From NCBI GenBank assembly GCA_017857245.1, contig JAFMDO010000006.1:1-42450 (forward strand): a stretch of 42,450 nucleotides of DNA, in the 5' to 3' direction. The translations under genes and the position numbers were made by a program. The notes beneath the pieces are model-generated. The model had not been told where the DNA came from. It saw nothing but the letters and a program-made list of their open reading frames with translations, and did no database searches. This document shows, in pieces, positions 14,819 through 22,500 of this stretch. Position 1 is the stretch's first letter; every line of letters starts with the position of its first letter. Source of the stretch: Pontimonas sp. Lineage in GTDB: Bacteria; Actinomycetota; Actinomycetes; Actinomycetales; Microbacteriaceae.

Positions 14819-15076
14819 TTACCAGCCCAATGCCACTGGCAGGGCAAACCCCATCAGGCTCAGGGTGGCAATGAAGGCGAGCAGTGAAATGATGCGGGCG
14901 GCAAAAGCCAATCCCGATGGTGTTCCCTCGCTCGCTCGTGATCGGCGAATATTTTGGGTTGCCAGCACCATCCCCATAATGGAAAAGGGAATAGCCAACA
15001 GGGGAATCAGGGTCGAGCCCAGTGCCACGATGGCAATACCGAGGATCAGTCCCGGGCTGGGGGGATTACGACGCAT
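14819..15076 (-). CDS. DUF4190-like small membrane protein
   Basis: An 85-residue protein with two hydrophobic blocks: GLILGIAIVALGSTLIPLLAIPFSIMG (split over 9-35) then a basic loop (NIRRSRASEG) and a second block (GLAFAARIISLLAFIATLSLMG). The small-residue pattern and the loop resemble DUF4190, an uncharacterised actinobacterial membrane domain. Its C-terminus abuts no terminator that I can see. The start at ATG 15076 lacks a clear Shine-Dalgarno. Confidence 0.65.
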   Translation of the reverse strand: MRRNPPSPGLILGIAIVALGSTLIPLLAIPFSIMGMVLATQNIRRSRASEGTPSGLAFAARIISLLAFIATLSLMGFALPVALGW

Positions 15077-15114
15077 TCGCTTGTGTGTCTTTCGTCCGTG
15101 GGCGGGGTTTCAGC

Positions 15115-15411
15115 TTAGCTTTGGAGCCGCGGATACATTTCCCAGCGCTCCACTGGCATCTCGACCAGTTCTGCCAATTCCCGCTTGAGGCGCTTGATGG
15201 GCTCCCACTCAAAATGGGCCTGCCATGCCGCCCTCGACTCCCATTCTTCCCACAAGACCAGTCGTCCGGTGACCTCCTGGAAAAGCTCGTATCGAAGACA
15301 GCCCGGCCCCGCCACAATGGCGGGGATCACCTCGTCAAGGATCCCCACCACCTTCTCGACGCGTCCTTCCAGTGGTTGAAGGGGAACCATCACGGTGCAG
15401 GTCTGTGTCAT
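15115..15411 (-). CDS. Antibiotic biosynthesis monooxygenase (ABM/YgiN)-like protein
   Basis: The 98-residue product is one ABM ferredoxin-like domain: VMVPLQPLEGRVEKVVGILDEV, then GCLRYELFQEVTGRLVLWEEWES and AWQAHFEWEPIKRL, the order of YgiN-type quinol monooxygenases and their relatives. These are small dimeric proteins that oxidise quinols or aromatic compounds, though many members have no known reaction. I place the start at ATG 15411, with a TATCGT -10 box exactly six bases upstream; the frame runs back to 15483. A link to the quinone-like product of the PKS operon is possible but unproven. Confidence 0.75.
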   Translation of the reverse strand: MTQTCTVMVPLQPLEGRVEKVVGILDEVIPAIVAGPGCLRYELFQEVTGRLVLWEEWESRAAWQAHFEWEPIKRLKRELAELVEMPVERWEMYPRLQS

Positions 15412-15417
15412 CCCCTC

Positions 15418-15423
15418 ACGATA
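15418..15423 (-). promoter_or_regulatory. -10 box TATCGT, leaderless start of ABM gene
   Basis: On the minus strand TATCGT, then GAGGGG, then ATG 15411: six-base spacing, leaderless type. The remaining bases to 15656 hold no supported gene. Confidence 0.45.
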
Positions 15424-15656
15424 ATCGAGATGGTCCCCTCCAGGCAGGTCACAACAGCCGTTATCCACCTGGTAGCCCGTCATGAAGAACCTGCAGGCTC
15501 TCCACAGTGCAAAGTTTTCGGAGGTGAAAATAAATCACCCACCAAGGCAACCACGCCTCTCCCAGTGCCCTCGCCAAAGACCGCACACCCGTCCTCACAG
15601 CGAAGCGCTCTAGTGTGGTGATTACTTCAGAGTGCAGAGCAGCACTCGAAGAAAGA

Positions 15657-15767
15657 ATGGAGGCTCTGATGCCAGATTCTGAGTACTGCGTGCATTGCGA
15701 TGCGCCACTGGCGATAGGTTCGAGCTCTTGCCCAGCATGCGGCAAGCCGGCGGGCGAGGCTCACTAG
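15657..15767 (+). CDS. Mini zinc-ribbon protein
   Basis: The 36-residue ORF from ATG 15657 encodes YCVHCDAPL-IGSSSCPACGKP: two CxxC knuckles spaced as in zinc-ribbon domains (zinc_ribbon_2 type), which commonly cap membrane or regulatory proteins. A TAGTGT -10 box at 15611-15616 and a GAAGAAAGA sequence before the ATG support expression. The frame stays open upstream to GTG 15615 or 15618, which would give about 50 residues. It is too short for most gene callers. Function unknown. Confidence 0.5.
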   Translation: MEALMPDSEYCVHCDAPLAIGSSSCPACGKPAGEAH

Positions 15768-15802
15768 TCCGTCAGGGCAAAGACAGGTCCCGAAGCCGAT
15801 CT

Positions 15803-16038
15803 TTAGCGCGGGATCAAACCAATCAGCGTCCATCGCTTGCACACAGGTGACAAGGACACCTCGATGCTGAAGCCCGCTGATTGCACGGCACTTTTTACTT
15901 CTGCACGACCAGCCAACACGACGAGGTCGGCAAGGCTGGCGCCAGCCTCTTGGGCGACGGGCTCAAGGACCCTGAGCACGCGGTTCAGGCGCTGGGGTTC
16001 ATTGCCCACCCAATCCTTTTGAGGCGCCAGGCGAAGCG
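15803..16038 (-). pseudogene. katG: Relic of catalase-peroxidase katG (internal fragment)
   Basis: The minus strand reads ALRLAPQKDW, then RLNRVLRVLEPVAQEAGAS and LADLVVLAGRAEVKSAVQSA, ending GFSIEVSLSPV. These match in order the C-terminal half of KatG (RIRLAPQKDW, VLxxLExIQ, SLADLIVLAGxAAVEKAAKDAG, VPFTPG). Only about 70 of some 740 residues remain, with the N-terminal haem domain and everything after the TPG point missing, and no valid start. It begins right at the stop of the sepX gene. The family match is clear by eye; it cannot encode an active enzyme. Confidence 0.75.
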
Positions 16039-16785
16039 CTACACCGCGCGGCGGCGCTGCAGAACTTCGTCGAGGTCCAGCTTGGTGGTCTGCTGGGGCT
16101 CGATGTGGCCCATTGCCGCGAACTGAGACACCACAGCAAGTTTTTCCTCGGCGAAGTCTTCGGGCCGATGGGCTAACGCAGCCCTTCGAGCTTCACGGAT
16201 GAGTTCATCACGAGTGGGAAGGGCAACATTTTCGCCCGTCCTCCTCACGCTCAAAGGCGCGGGAACCAGGGGAACCTGTTTCCTCGGTGCTTCAGCGGCA
16301 ACGACGGGGGCTTGTGCCTGAGGCCTTGTTGCAGCGCGTGCTGCAGCATCTGCACTGACCCGGTTCACGCGACCCAAGATAGCCAGGGAGAGAGTAACGA
16401 CGGTGCTGGAAGCCCAGATCACCTGTAAAGGCCAGTCCGCGAAATACGCGGTGGAAGCAGAGAGAAGACCCAGGAGGAGAGCCAAAGAAAACACCTGTTT
16501 AGTGCGCCTCCGGCGCTCCGCCACACTCAATTCCGGCGAAGACATCACGCGAAGCTGGTGTTGGGCTTCGCGCTCTTTCTTAGCGATCGACCGAGCTTTC
16601 AGCTCGGCCTTGATTTCCTCAGAAGCTTCGGTGGTGTTGGCCAGCAACCGAAGGGTTTGACCAAGCCTGGTGGCATTGCGTTCCGTAGCGTAATACTCGT
16701 TGCGCTTAAGCCACAGGGGGACCAGATACATCAACCACAAGATGGCAGCGGCCACCAGTAAGAATGTTGTCCCGGAACTTCCCAC
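16039..16785 (-). CDS. sepX: SepX/GlpR-like divisome membrane protein
   Basis: The 248-residue product has an N-terminal transmembrane helix (FLLVAAAILWLMYLVPLWL, about 8-26) followed by an Arg-rich stretch with ATERNATRL, then two further hydrophobic segments (about 102-145) and a disordered Ala/Pro-rich region with a short conserved-looking end. The first-helix pattern and the gene order galU, rimJ-like acetyltransferase, then this gene match SepX/GlpR, an actinobacterial protein that works with FtsZ at division septa. I chose GTG 16785 because a TACGCT -10 box lies seven bases upstream and the helix starts at once; the frame runs on to 16953. The assignment relies on synteny as much as sequence. 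Confidence 0.7.
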   Translation of the reverse strand: MGSSGTTFLLVAAAILWLMYLVPLWLKRNEYYATERNATRLGQTLRLLANTTEASEEIKAELKARSIAKKEREAQHQLRVMSSPELSVAERRRRTKQVFSLALLLGLLSASTAYFADWPLQVIWASSTVVTLSLAILGRVNRVSADAAARAATRPQAQAPVVAAEAPRKQVPLVPAPLSVRRTGENVALPTRDELIREARRAALAHRPEDFAEEKLAVVSQFAAMGHIEPQQTTKLDLDEVLQRRRAV

Positions 16786-16792
16786 GCGCTCC

Positions 16793-16798
16793 AGCGTA
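16793..16798 (-). promoter_or_regulatory. -10 box TACGCT, leaderless start of sepX-like gene
   Basis: On the minus strand TACGCT stands seven bases before GTG 16785. The 16786-16969 gap otherwise holds no supported gene. Confidence 0.4.
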
Positions 16799-16969
16799 GG
16801 CGGGGAGAGTGTTATTCGGCGGATTGGCGCGCTGTTTAGGCCAACTACCAGCCCCGGGCTCTGGCAAAGCGAGCGCGCAGAGTTGCCGCTGCTCCCACAG
16901 CACGTGCCGCTACCAACTGCGCGACTGGCCTTAAGCAGCCCCCCAAATTCCACTACTCAGGCGGTTAGG

Positions 16970-17614
16970 TTAGGCCAGCGGATTCCTCGCCTTGACCCAA
17001 TCCAGTTCAGGAATCGCAGCGAGGCCTCCAGGAACGCGTCCCTCTTCAAACCTTTTCACAATGCCCCCGCGCACTTCTTCCTGAACCAGGGCAAAGCAGA
17101 AATGATCCGCCCACTTGCCGTTGATGTGGATATAGCGTCTGCGGAGTCCTTCGTAGCGAAACCCCAGTTTTGCGACCACCCGCAAGGAGGCGGTGTTTTC
17201 GGGACGAATACACACCTCCATGCGGTGGAGACCCTTCTCAAAAAAAAGATAATCCGTGGCCATCGCCACGGCCAGGGTGGTGAAGCCTTGGCCTGCTGCG
17301 GATTCCGTGACCCAGTACCCCAGGTTCGCAGAGGAAAGAGACCCATAGGTGATCTGCGAGACATTCAACTGGCCTACCAATTGACGCTCCGAGATCATTA
17401 CCAGAGGTAATCCGGTGCCATCTTTGGCAGCTTTCAGCAATCCGCGAATACTGGCTTTAGTGTCAGCTGGGGCCAGGCGGATGAGCGGGGTGGTGGCCTC
17501 CCAGGGTTCCAGCCACGCGCGATGCTGGGACAACGCCTTCTCCATATCTTTCGCATCGCGCATTCTTACCCCCCGCAACACAAGGGAGGGGTGGCGAAGG
17601 GTGGGGAGAGACAT
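16970..17614 (-). CDS. RimJ/RimL-type GNAT N-acetyltransferase
   Basis: A 214-residue GNAT. LVGQLNVSQITYGSLSSANLGYWV (about 80-103) and the acetyl-CoA-binding loop AAGQGFTTLAVAMATDYLF (about 107-125), then HRMEVCIRPENTASLRVVAKLGFRYEG, are the RimJ/RimL order. Members acetylate protein N-termini or small amines. It lies directly after galU (three bases after its stop), so the two are co-transcribed; this order is conserved in actinobacteria together with sepX. GTG 17617 is an alternative start. Confidence 0.85.
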   Translation of the reverse strand: MSLPTLRHPSLVLRGVRMRDAKDMEKALSQHRAWLEPWEATTPLIRLAPADTKASIRGLLKAAKDGTGLPLVMISERQLVGQLNVSQITYGSLSSANLGYWVTESAAGQGFTTLAVAMATDYLFFEKGLHRMEVCIRPENTASLRVVAKLGFRYEGLRRRYIHINGKWADHFCFALVQEEVRGGIVKRFEEGRVPGGLAAIPELDWVKARNPLA

Positions 17615-17617
17615 CAC

Positions 17618-18499
17618 TTAGTTCTTGGCGAGGAAGTCTTTCAACCAGCTCAGAAGCTCTGGTCCCAGGTCTTCCCTGCTGGCAGCTACCTGAACGATGG
17701 CCTTGAGGTAATCCAACCGATCCCCCGTGTCATAGCGGCGTCCGGTGAAGACCACCCCAAAAACGCCGCCACCGACCTCTGCTGCAGACATGGCATTGAG
17801 AGCATCGGTCAATTGGATTTCACCACCCGAACCAGGCTCGGTGGCTTCCAGGATGGGGAACACTTCGGGTTGCAAGATGTAGCGACCAATCACAGCCAAG
17901 TTCGAGGGGGCATTCTCGGGTGCGGGTTTTTCCACCAAGCCGGTGACCTTCACCACGTCATCCAGTTCGGTGGCCTCGACGGTGGCGATGCCATACAGGT
18001 GGGTCTGCGAGGGCTCCACTTCCATGAGCGCCACAACACTGGCCTGGCGAAGGTCATGAATCTGGATCATGCGAGAGAGCAACGCATCGCGCTCATCAAT
18101 CAGGTCATCACCGAGCAATACCGCGAACGCCTCGTTGCCAACATGCATCTGGGCGCGGAGAACGGCATGCCCCAAACCCAGGGGGTCCCGTTGGCGCACA
18201 TAGTGCATGTTGGCGAGGTTGGCGGAACGCACCACCTCTTGCAATCGCGCTTGGTCACCTTTGCGCTCGAGTAGCGCTTCAAGCTCGGGAACGTGGTCAA
18301 AATGGTTTTCCAACGCGTTCTTGTTGCGCCCGGTAATCATCAAGACATCGTGAAGCCCAGCATTCACGGCTTCCTCCACCACGTATTGGATGGCTGGTTT
18401 ATCCACCACCGGAAGCATTTCTTTGGGCATGGCCTTCGTGGCAGGCAAAAACCTGGTCCCCAACCCTGCGGCGGGAATCACTGCTTTGGAAATAGGCAC
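17618..18499 (-). CDS. galU: UTP-glucose-1-phosphate uridylyltransferase
   Basis: A 293-residue enzyme with the nucleotidyltransferase signature AAGLGTRFLPATKAMPKEMLP at residues 10-30, EEAVNAGLHDVLMITGRNK, and GLGHAVLRA and LLGDDLI typical of GalU. It makes UDP-glucose from UTP and glucose-1-phosphate for cell-envelope glycans and glycolipids. I set the start at GTG 18499 since a TACGAT -10 box lies exactly six bases before it; the frame extends to TTG 18514. It is divergent from the 5-FCL gene with only 34 bases between start codons and is followed by the acetyltransferase gene. Confidence 0.95.
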   Translation of the reverse strand: MPISKAVIPAAGLGTRFLPATKAMPKEMLPVVDKPAIQYVVEEAVNAGLHDVLMITGRNKNALENHFDHVPELEALLERKGDQARLQEVVRSANLANMHYVRQRDPLGLGHAVLRAQMHVGNEAFAVLLGDDLIDERDALLSRMIQIHDLRQASVVALMEVEPSQTHLYGIATVEATELDDVVKVTGLVEKPAPENAPSNLAVIGRYILQPEVFPILEATEPGSGGEIQLTDALNAMSAAEVGGGVFGVVFTGRRYDTGDRLDYLKAIVQVAASREDLGPELLSWLKDFLAKN

Positions 18500-18505
18500 C
18501 TGTCT

Positions 18506-18511
18506 ATCGTA
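18506..18511 (-). promoter_or_regulatory. -10 box TACGAT, leaderless start of galU
   Basis: TACGAT, AGACAG, then GTG 18499 on the minus strand. The -10 boxes of galU and the divergent gene are only ten bases apart, so the two promoters share one face of DNA. Confidence 0.5.
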
Positions 18512-18521
18512 CAAGGCGCCC

Positions 18522-18527
18522 TACACT
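18522..18527 (+). promoter_or_regulatory. -10 box TACACT, leaderless start of 5-FCL gene
   Basis: TACACT, TGGGGC, then ATG 18534: six-base spacing. Its -35 region would lie inside the galU coding start. Confidence 0.5.
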
Positions 18528-18533
18528 TGGGGC

Positions 18534-19127
18534 ATGACAGAGGGCGCACACCCCAGCAAACGCGCACTGCGCGCCGAACTGCGCGAGCGCCGAAGAATCA
18601 TGACCAGCGTGGAACGGGACACCGCCGCCGAGGGACTTTTTCACCAACTCGTTGCGCTCACCGAACGCTATGACGCCACCCGTATCGCCTGCTACCTCTC
18701 CACCGGGGATGAACCCACCACCAGAAAATTCCTGGAGTGGGCCCATGAACACGCCATCACGGCAATATTGCCGGTGTCAAGAGAAGACGGTCTGATGGAT
18801 TGGATCCCCTTTGCCCCAGGCTCTGAGTCACTGGATTCAGCAGGGATGCCAACACCGGTGGGGGGAACCCTCGGTCCGATCGCACTGGCAGAAGTGGATG
18901 TCATCTTTGTTCCTGCCGCCGGGGTGTCTTCAAGCGGGATGCGTCTGGGCTGGGGGCGCGGGTATTACGACCGAGCATTGGGTTCACTCAATAACGCAGC
19001 TCCCGTGTATGCCGTGGTCTACGACCACGAAGTGTTGGAAGAAGTCCCCAGTGAGCCCCACGACCAACGGGTGGATGCCGTGGTGACCCCCACGCGTAGT
19101 ATGAGATGTGACGGCTCTGCACTCTAA
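18534..19127 (+). CDS. 5-formyltetrahydrofolate cyclo-ligase
   Basis: A 197-residue protein of the 5-FCL family. KRALRAELRERRR at the N-terminus, the central FVPAAGVSSSGMRLGWGRGYYDRAL segment (read in parts, about 125-149) with the nucleotide/substrate GWGRGYYD motif, and DQRVDAVVTP near the end are diagnostic. The enzyme uses ATP to convert 5-formyl-THF to 5,10-methenyl-THF in one-carbon metabolism. The start at ATG 18534 is fixed by the leaderless promoter; longer frames overlap galU. FmdB-like gene follows nine bases after the stop and is probably co-transcribed. Confidence 0.92.
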   Translation: MTEGAHPSKRALRAELRERRRIMTSVERDTAAEGLFHQLVALTERYDATRIACYLSTGDEPTTRKFLEWAHEHAITAILPVSREDGLMDWIPFAPGSESLDSAGMPTPVGGTLGPIALAEVDVIFVPAAGVSSSGMRLGWGRGYYDRALGSLNNAAPVYAVVYDHEVLEEVPSEPHDQRVDAVVTPTRSMRCDGSAL

Positions 19128-19136
19128 AAGGATTTC

Positions 19137-19415
19137 ATGCCCACCTACTCTTACCGCTGCACTTCCTGCGACAACGCTTTTGATATCCAACAAGCCTTCG
19201 CAGATGACTCATTGACGACCTGCACGGAATGCGGCAAATCACTGCGCAAAGTTTTTAGCGCGATCGGGGTCACGTTCCAGGGCTCAGGTTTTTACCAAAC
19301 GGACTCTCGCGCAGAAGCAAAGAAAAGCTCTGCCCCGGCTAAAGAATCAAAAAGTGCGACGCCCGCAAAGAAAGAAACTCCCGCCGCTGCTTCGACCACC
19401 AGCAGCACGACCTAG
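19137..19415 (+). CDS. FmdB-family zinc-ribbon protein
   Basis: A 92-residue protein with the FmdB signature MPTYSYRCTSCDNAFD, and a second knuckle TCTECGKSLRKVFS, forming a CxxC-CxxC zinc ribbon at residues 8-36. The C-terminal half (about 60-92) is a low-complexity Lys/Ala/Ser/Thr tail, likely disordered. FmdB-type proteins are thought to be regulatory; no target is visible. An AAAAGGA site precedes the ATG. The stop overlaps the convergent gene at 19412. Confidence 0.85.
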   Translation: MPTYSYRCTSCDNAFDIQQAFADDSLTTCTECGKSLRKVFSAIGVTFQGSGFYQTDSRAEAKKSSAPAKESKSATPAKKETPAAASTTSSTT

Positions 19416-19564
19416 TAGTGGGGCGGTTTTTCCGCTTTCAGCCGTTCGTCATTAGACGCGTTTTCTTCCCGATCGGGCGGGGGCTCTGCTGATTGGCCAG
19501 CAACGGGCTCCGTTCGGACCCGCCTGGTCCCAATTTTGCGGGTGGGGGGCGGGTCCTCAGCCAC
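19412..19564 (-). CDS. Small disordered protein ending NDERLKAEKPPHY
   Basis: The 50-residue product starts at GTG 19564, overlapping the stop of the large helicase-like gene by eight bases, so it is translationally coupled to it. It is Pro/Arg/Glu-rich and ends in SNDERLKAEKPPHY, an ending I recall from small actinobacterial proteins next to this helicase (NDxRLxxDKPPHW/Y). The role is unknown; coupling suggests it works with, or is regulated with, the upstream protein. The alternative longer frame to 19621 runs inside the helicase gene. Confidence 0.6.
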   Translation of the reverse strand: MAEDPPPTRKIGTRRVRTEPVAGQSAEPPPDREENASNDERLKAEKPPHY

Positions 19565-22500
19565 GAGCCTCAGTCGCGGCCTCGGGGGCAAGGCCCACCA
19601 ACGTGGCAATGCGTCCAGCAACCTGATCGGGGGCCGTGAATAGCTCTAGGGCGTGAGCTTTCACATGGTGCCAACCGGAGGCGGCCAGCGCCAGCGGGCG
19701 CATCCGCAGGGCTTCCCGCACAGGAAGGTGCATCAGGGAGGTGTCCGTATCCAGGGCAATGCAGTAGCCGCCGTAGCGGGCAACCAGAGGAATCTTCCCC
19801 TGGTAATCCAATTCCACAGTCATCCCCCAGGCGCTCAATCGTCTACCAAGGTCCACCAGCAAAGGATCATGGTCACCCCCTGCACGAGGCAGGTGCTTGG
19901 CAGAAGCTTGGGCCAGCACATCTCCCAACGCCCTCGTCGTGGGGCTCAATCTCTCATCGCGCAGATCCTGCTCCGCCACACAGGTCACCACGCGAAGGTG
20001 GCGACGGGCGCTGGTGAAGGCGGCCGCTAGCAACCGTTCGCCGCCAGGCTTCGAAAGAGGTCCCAGATCGCTGAGCACACGACCATGCGGTGTTCTGCCG
20101 TAGCCGAGAGAGAAAATTACGCGGTCCCTGGTGAGTGACGCAGCCTGGTCGAGGGTTGCCACGAGAAAACTTTCGCCCGACTTCGTGTCAAAAAATTCGG
20201 CACTTTCGGGCTTGTTGACTATTGCCTCAGTGAGCGCCTCACGGACGGCGCGGGCATGGAGCGCGCTCGGGGTGAGCACCATCAGAGACTCATTGCTCCG
20301 GGCCATGGCATGGTCCATCACGTGTTGGACCACCACTCGCACCTCTCCTGCGACACCTTCCACGAGCCCGGTCGCTGAATCGGGCATTCCTTGGCCGTCT
20401 TCCACCCACTCCACAGCACACGAAGGGTGCCCCAGAAAGCTCCCTGCCCACGGCAGGGAGCTGAGTCCCTCGCTATAAAAGGTGCTGTTAGCCACACTCG
20501 CAAGGTCATCGCCGGTGCTGCGGTAGCTCGTGGTCAGCGAAAACGAGGGCAGGAGGTCGCGCAGCTGGGCTAACAGGGATTCGTGGTGGAGGGCATCCCG
20601 GTCATCAGGCGGGGTTTCCTCTGCGCTGCGCAGTCCCACGCTAAACGCCGTCGGTGTCTGCGTAACAGGGTCACCCATCGCGACGACCTGGCGGGCTCGG
20701 CGCACAGCGCCGAGTGTTTCTGCCACACGAAGCGAACCGGCGTCCAAGACGATTACCGTGTCAAAACGAACAGTATCGGGAAGTTCGTGGACGTTATACG
20801 GAGTTGCCAACCATACTGGCGATAGTGCTTTCACCAGGTGTGGAGCTTGGTCGCTGAGTTGGGCAGCCGTCGCACCGCGACCCTTCAGCAGGGTCTTCAA
20901 CGCAACAGCCTCTTCCGGCCAATCCATCAACCCCAAGCTCCACCGCTCGGCCAGCTGCCACGACAGTGCTTGAGCGTTACCAGCGCTGTGGGCTTCATCA
21001 ACCAGCCGGAAATCTGCTTCCAAACGCTCCAGAAGCGATTTTTCTGACCCCAGTAACGCCTCTTCCCGCTCCAAAATTTGCTCCAGCGCCCCTCGCCACC
21101 ACGCAAGCTCTAATTCCACACCCACGTCTTCCGCTTCTACGTGTCGGGTGGCAAGATCTTCCACCAACGGGCCAAGATTCCACTGCGCTAACTGATCTGC
21201 TACTTCTTGGCGGCGCTCCAGGCTCTGCAAGATTTCTGATTCCTGCGCCAACGTGGCAAGGAGCTCCACAAGTTCCTCGGTCACCATGTCCGAGAGACGC
21301 CGACCCGGGCCGGTGCGACCGAGGACCCGGTCGAGGTCGCGCAAGTCCTCCTCCACCTGTTGAACCAGAACGTGCGCGTCGTCTAGGCCGGAAGGCACAC
21401 TGGGCTGGTGTCCGGTATCGACGTAGCGATTCCACAGGTCTCGTTGGCCGCCAATTTTCACTAACGATTCGTGCAGATCTCCCACGTGAACGCCCGGGCG
21501 AACGTGTTCCTTAGCAAGAGCCTTCAGGCGCCTGCGTTGCAAACGGGGCATCTCTTTCGAAAGTTCTGAGGATCCCGTGGCAGTGATGAGGTCTTTGACC
21601 GAGCGGTCAAAGACACTGGGTTGAAAACGATCCAGTGAATCTCGAAGGTCGACCAGGAGATGGATGAACACGCCCATCTGGCCAAGCGTTGCGGCTTCGG
21701 GGAGGGGAGTTTCGGACAGGATGGGAGCAATTTTGTCCATCAGACGCGGCACACTCTCGCTCGCGAGGCGCTGGGCTCGCTCGTGGGATTTCCTGGCATC
21801 CTCTAAGTTTCGAAAGTCCACGCCATACCAGGGAGTGTCCCCTGGCCCATATTTGAATTCACCCAGCGTTGCTGCCCGAGCCAACATTTCGGCGGCCTGC
21901 CCTCGCCCTGGTGCCAGCGCGACGAGCGCATCGCGCTCCAATCGCGCGGTGGTCTCGGGAGGTTTCTCTTTCAGCGACAGCGTGCCAAGGGTATGGAAGC
22001 ATTCCATCGCACTCACCCCAAGGTCCTGGTCTTTCACCGCGAGCGCTTCGCGGTAGCGAAGAATGACGGTGCGCAAACGCGTCCAGGCTGAGTCAACATC
22101 CCCGGTGGTGGGCTTTTTTGTTTTCTCGCTCCTCGTGAGCGCCTCGATCAGATCTTTCCCAGGGTTGTTGACCCGGGTGACTAAGCCTTTGAGCCCGGCG
22201 CGGGAGAGGCGATTCAACAAATCGTTGGTTTTTTCTGCGCCAGCGCTGACCACGAGGGTTCTTTTATTGGCCGAGGCAAGCGCACCGAGTGCGCCAGCGA
22301 TGGTCTGAATTCCCCCCACTCCGGGTGCCGAGCGAATGGTGAGGGAGTTTCCTGCCAGCACATTGGCCACAATCGCGTCCTGAGCGCTATCCAGGTCGAC
22401 CACTCCGCGGTCGCTCGCTGCGGAGCGAGAATCGGGGTGGGTGATTTCCACGGGATTGCGCGCATCGCGCAATTGCTGGATGGCATGGGTGTTGCCGCCC

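Noticed and set aside
15461-15469. TTATCCACC, one base off a DnaA box
   Set aside because: Single copy with no cluster, dnaA or dnaN nearby; not an origin.
15461-15745. 94-codon minus-strand ORF
   Set aside because: Low-complexity-free but without family features; it runs opposite the zinc-ribbon mini-gene and its promoter. Kept as non-coding.
16888-16922. Minus-strand string resembling the D arm and anticodon arm of a proline tRNA
   Set aside because: No T arm, no TTCGA motif and no proper acceptor stem; position 8 is not T. Probably chance resemblance in a G+C-rich gap.
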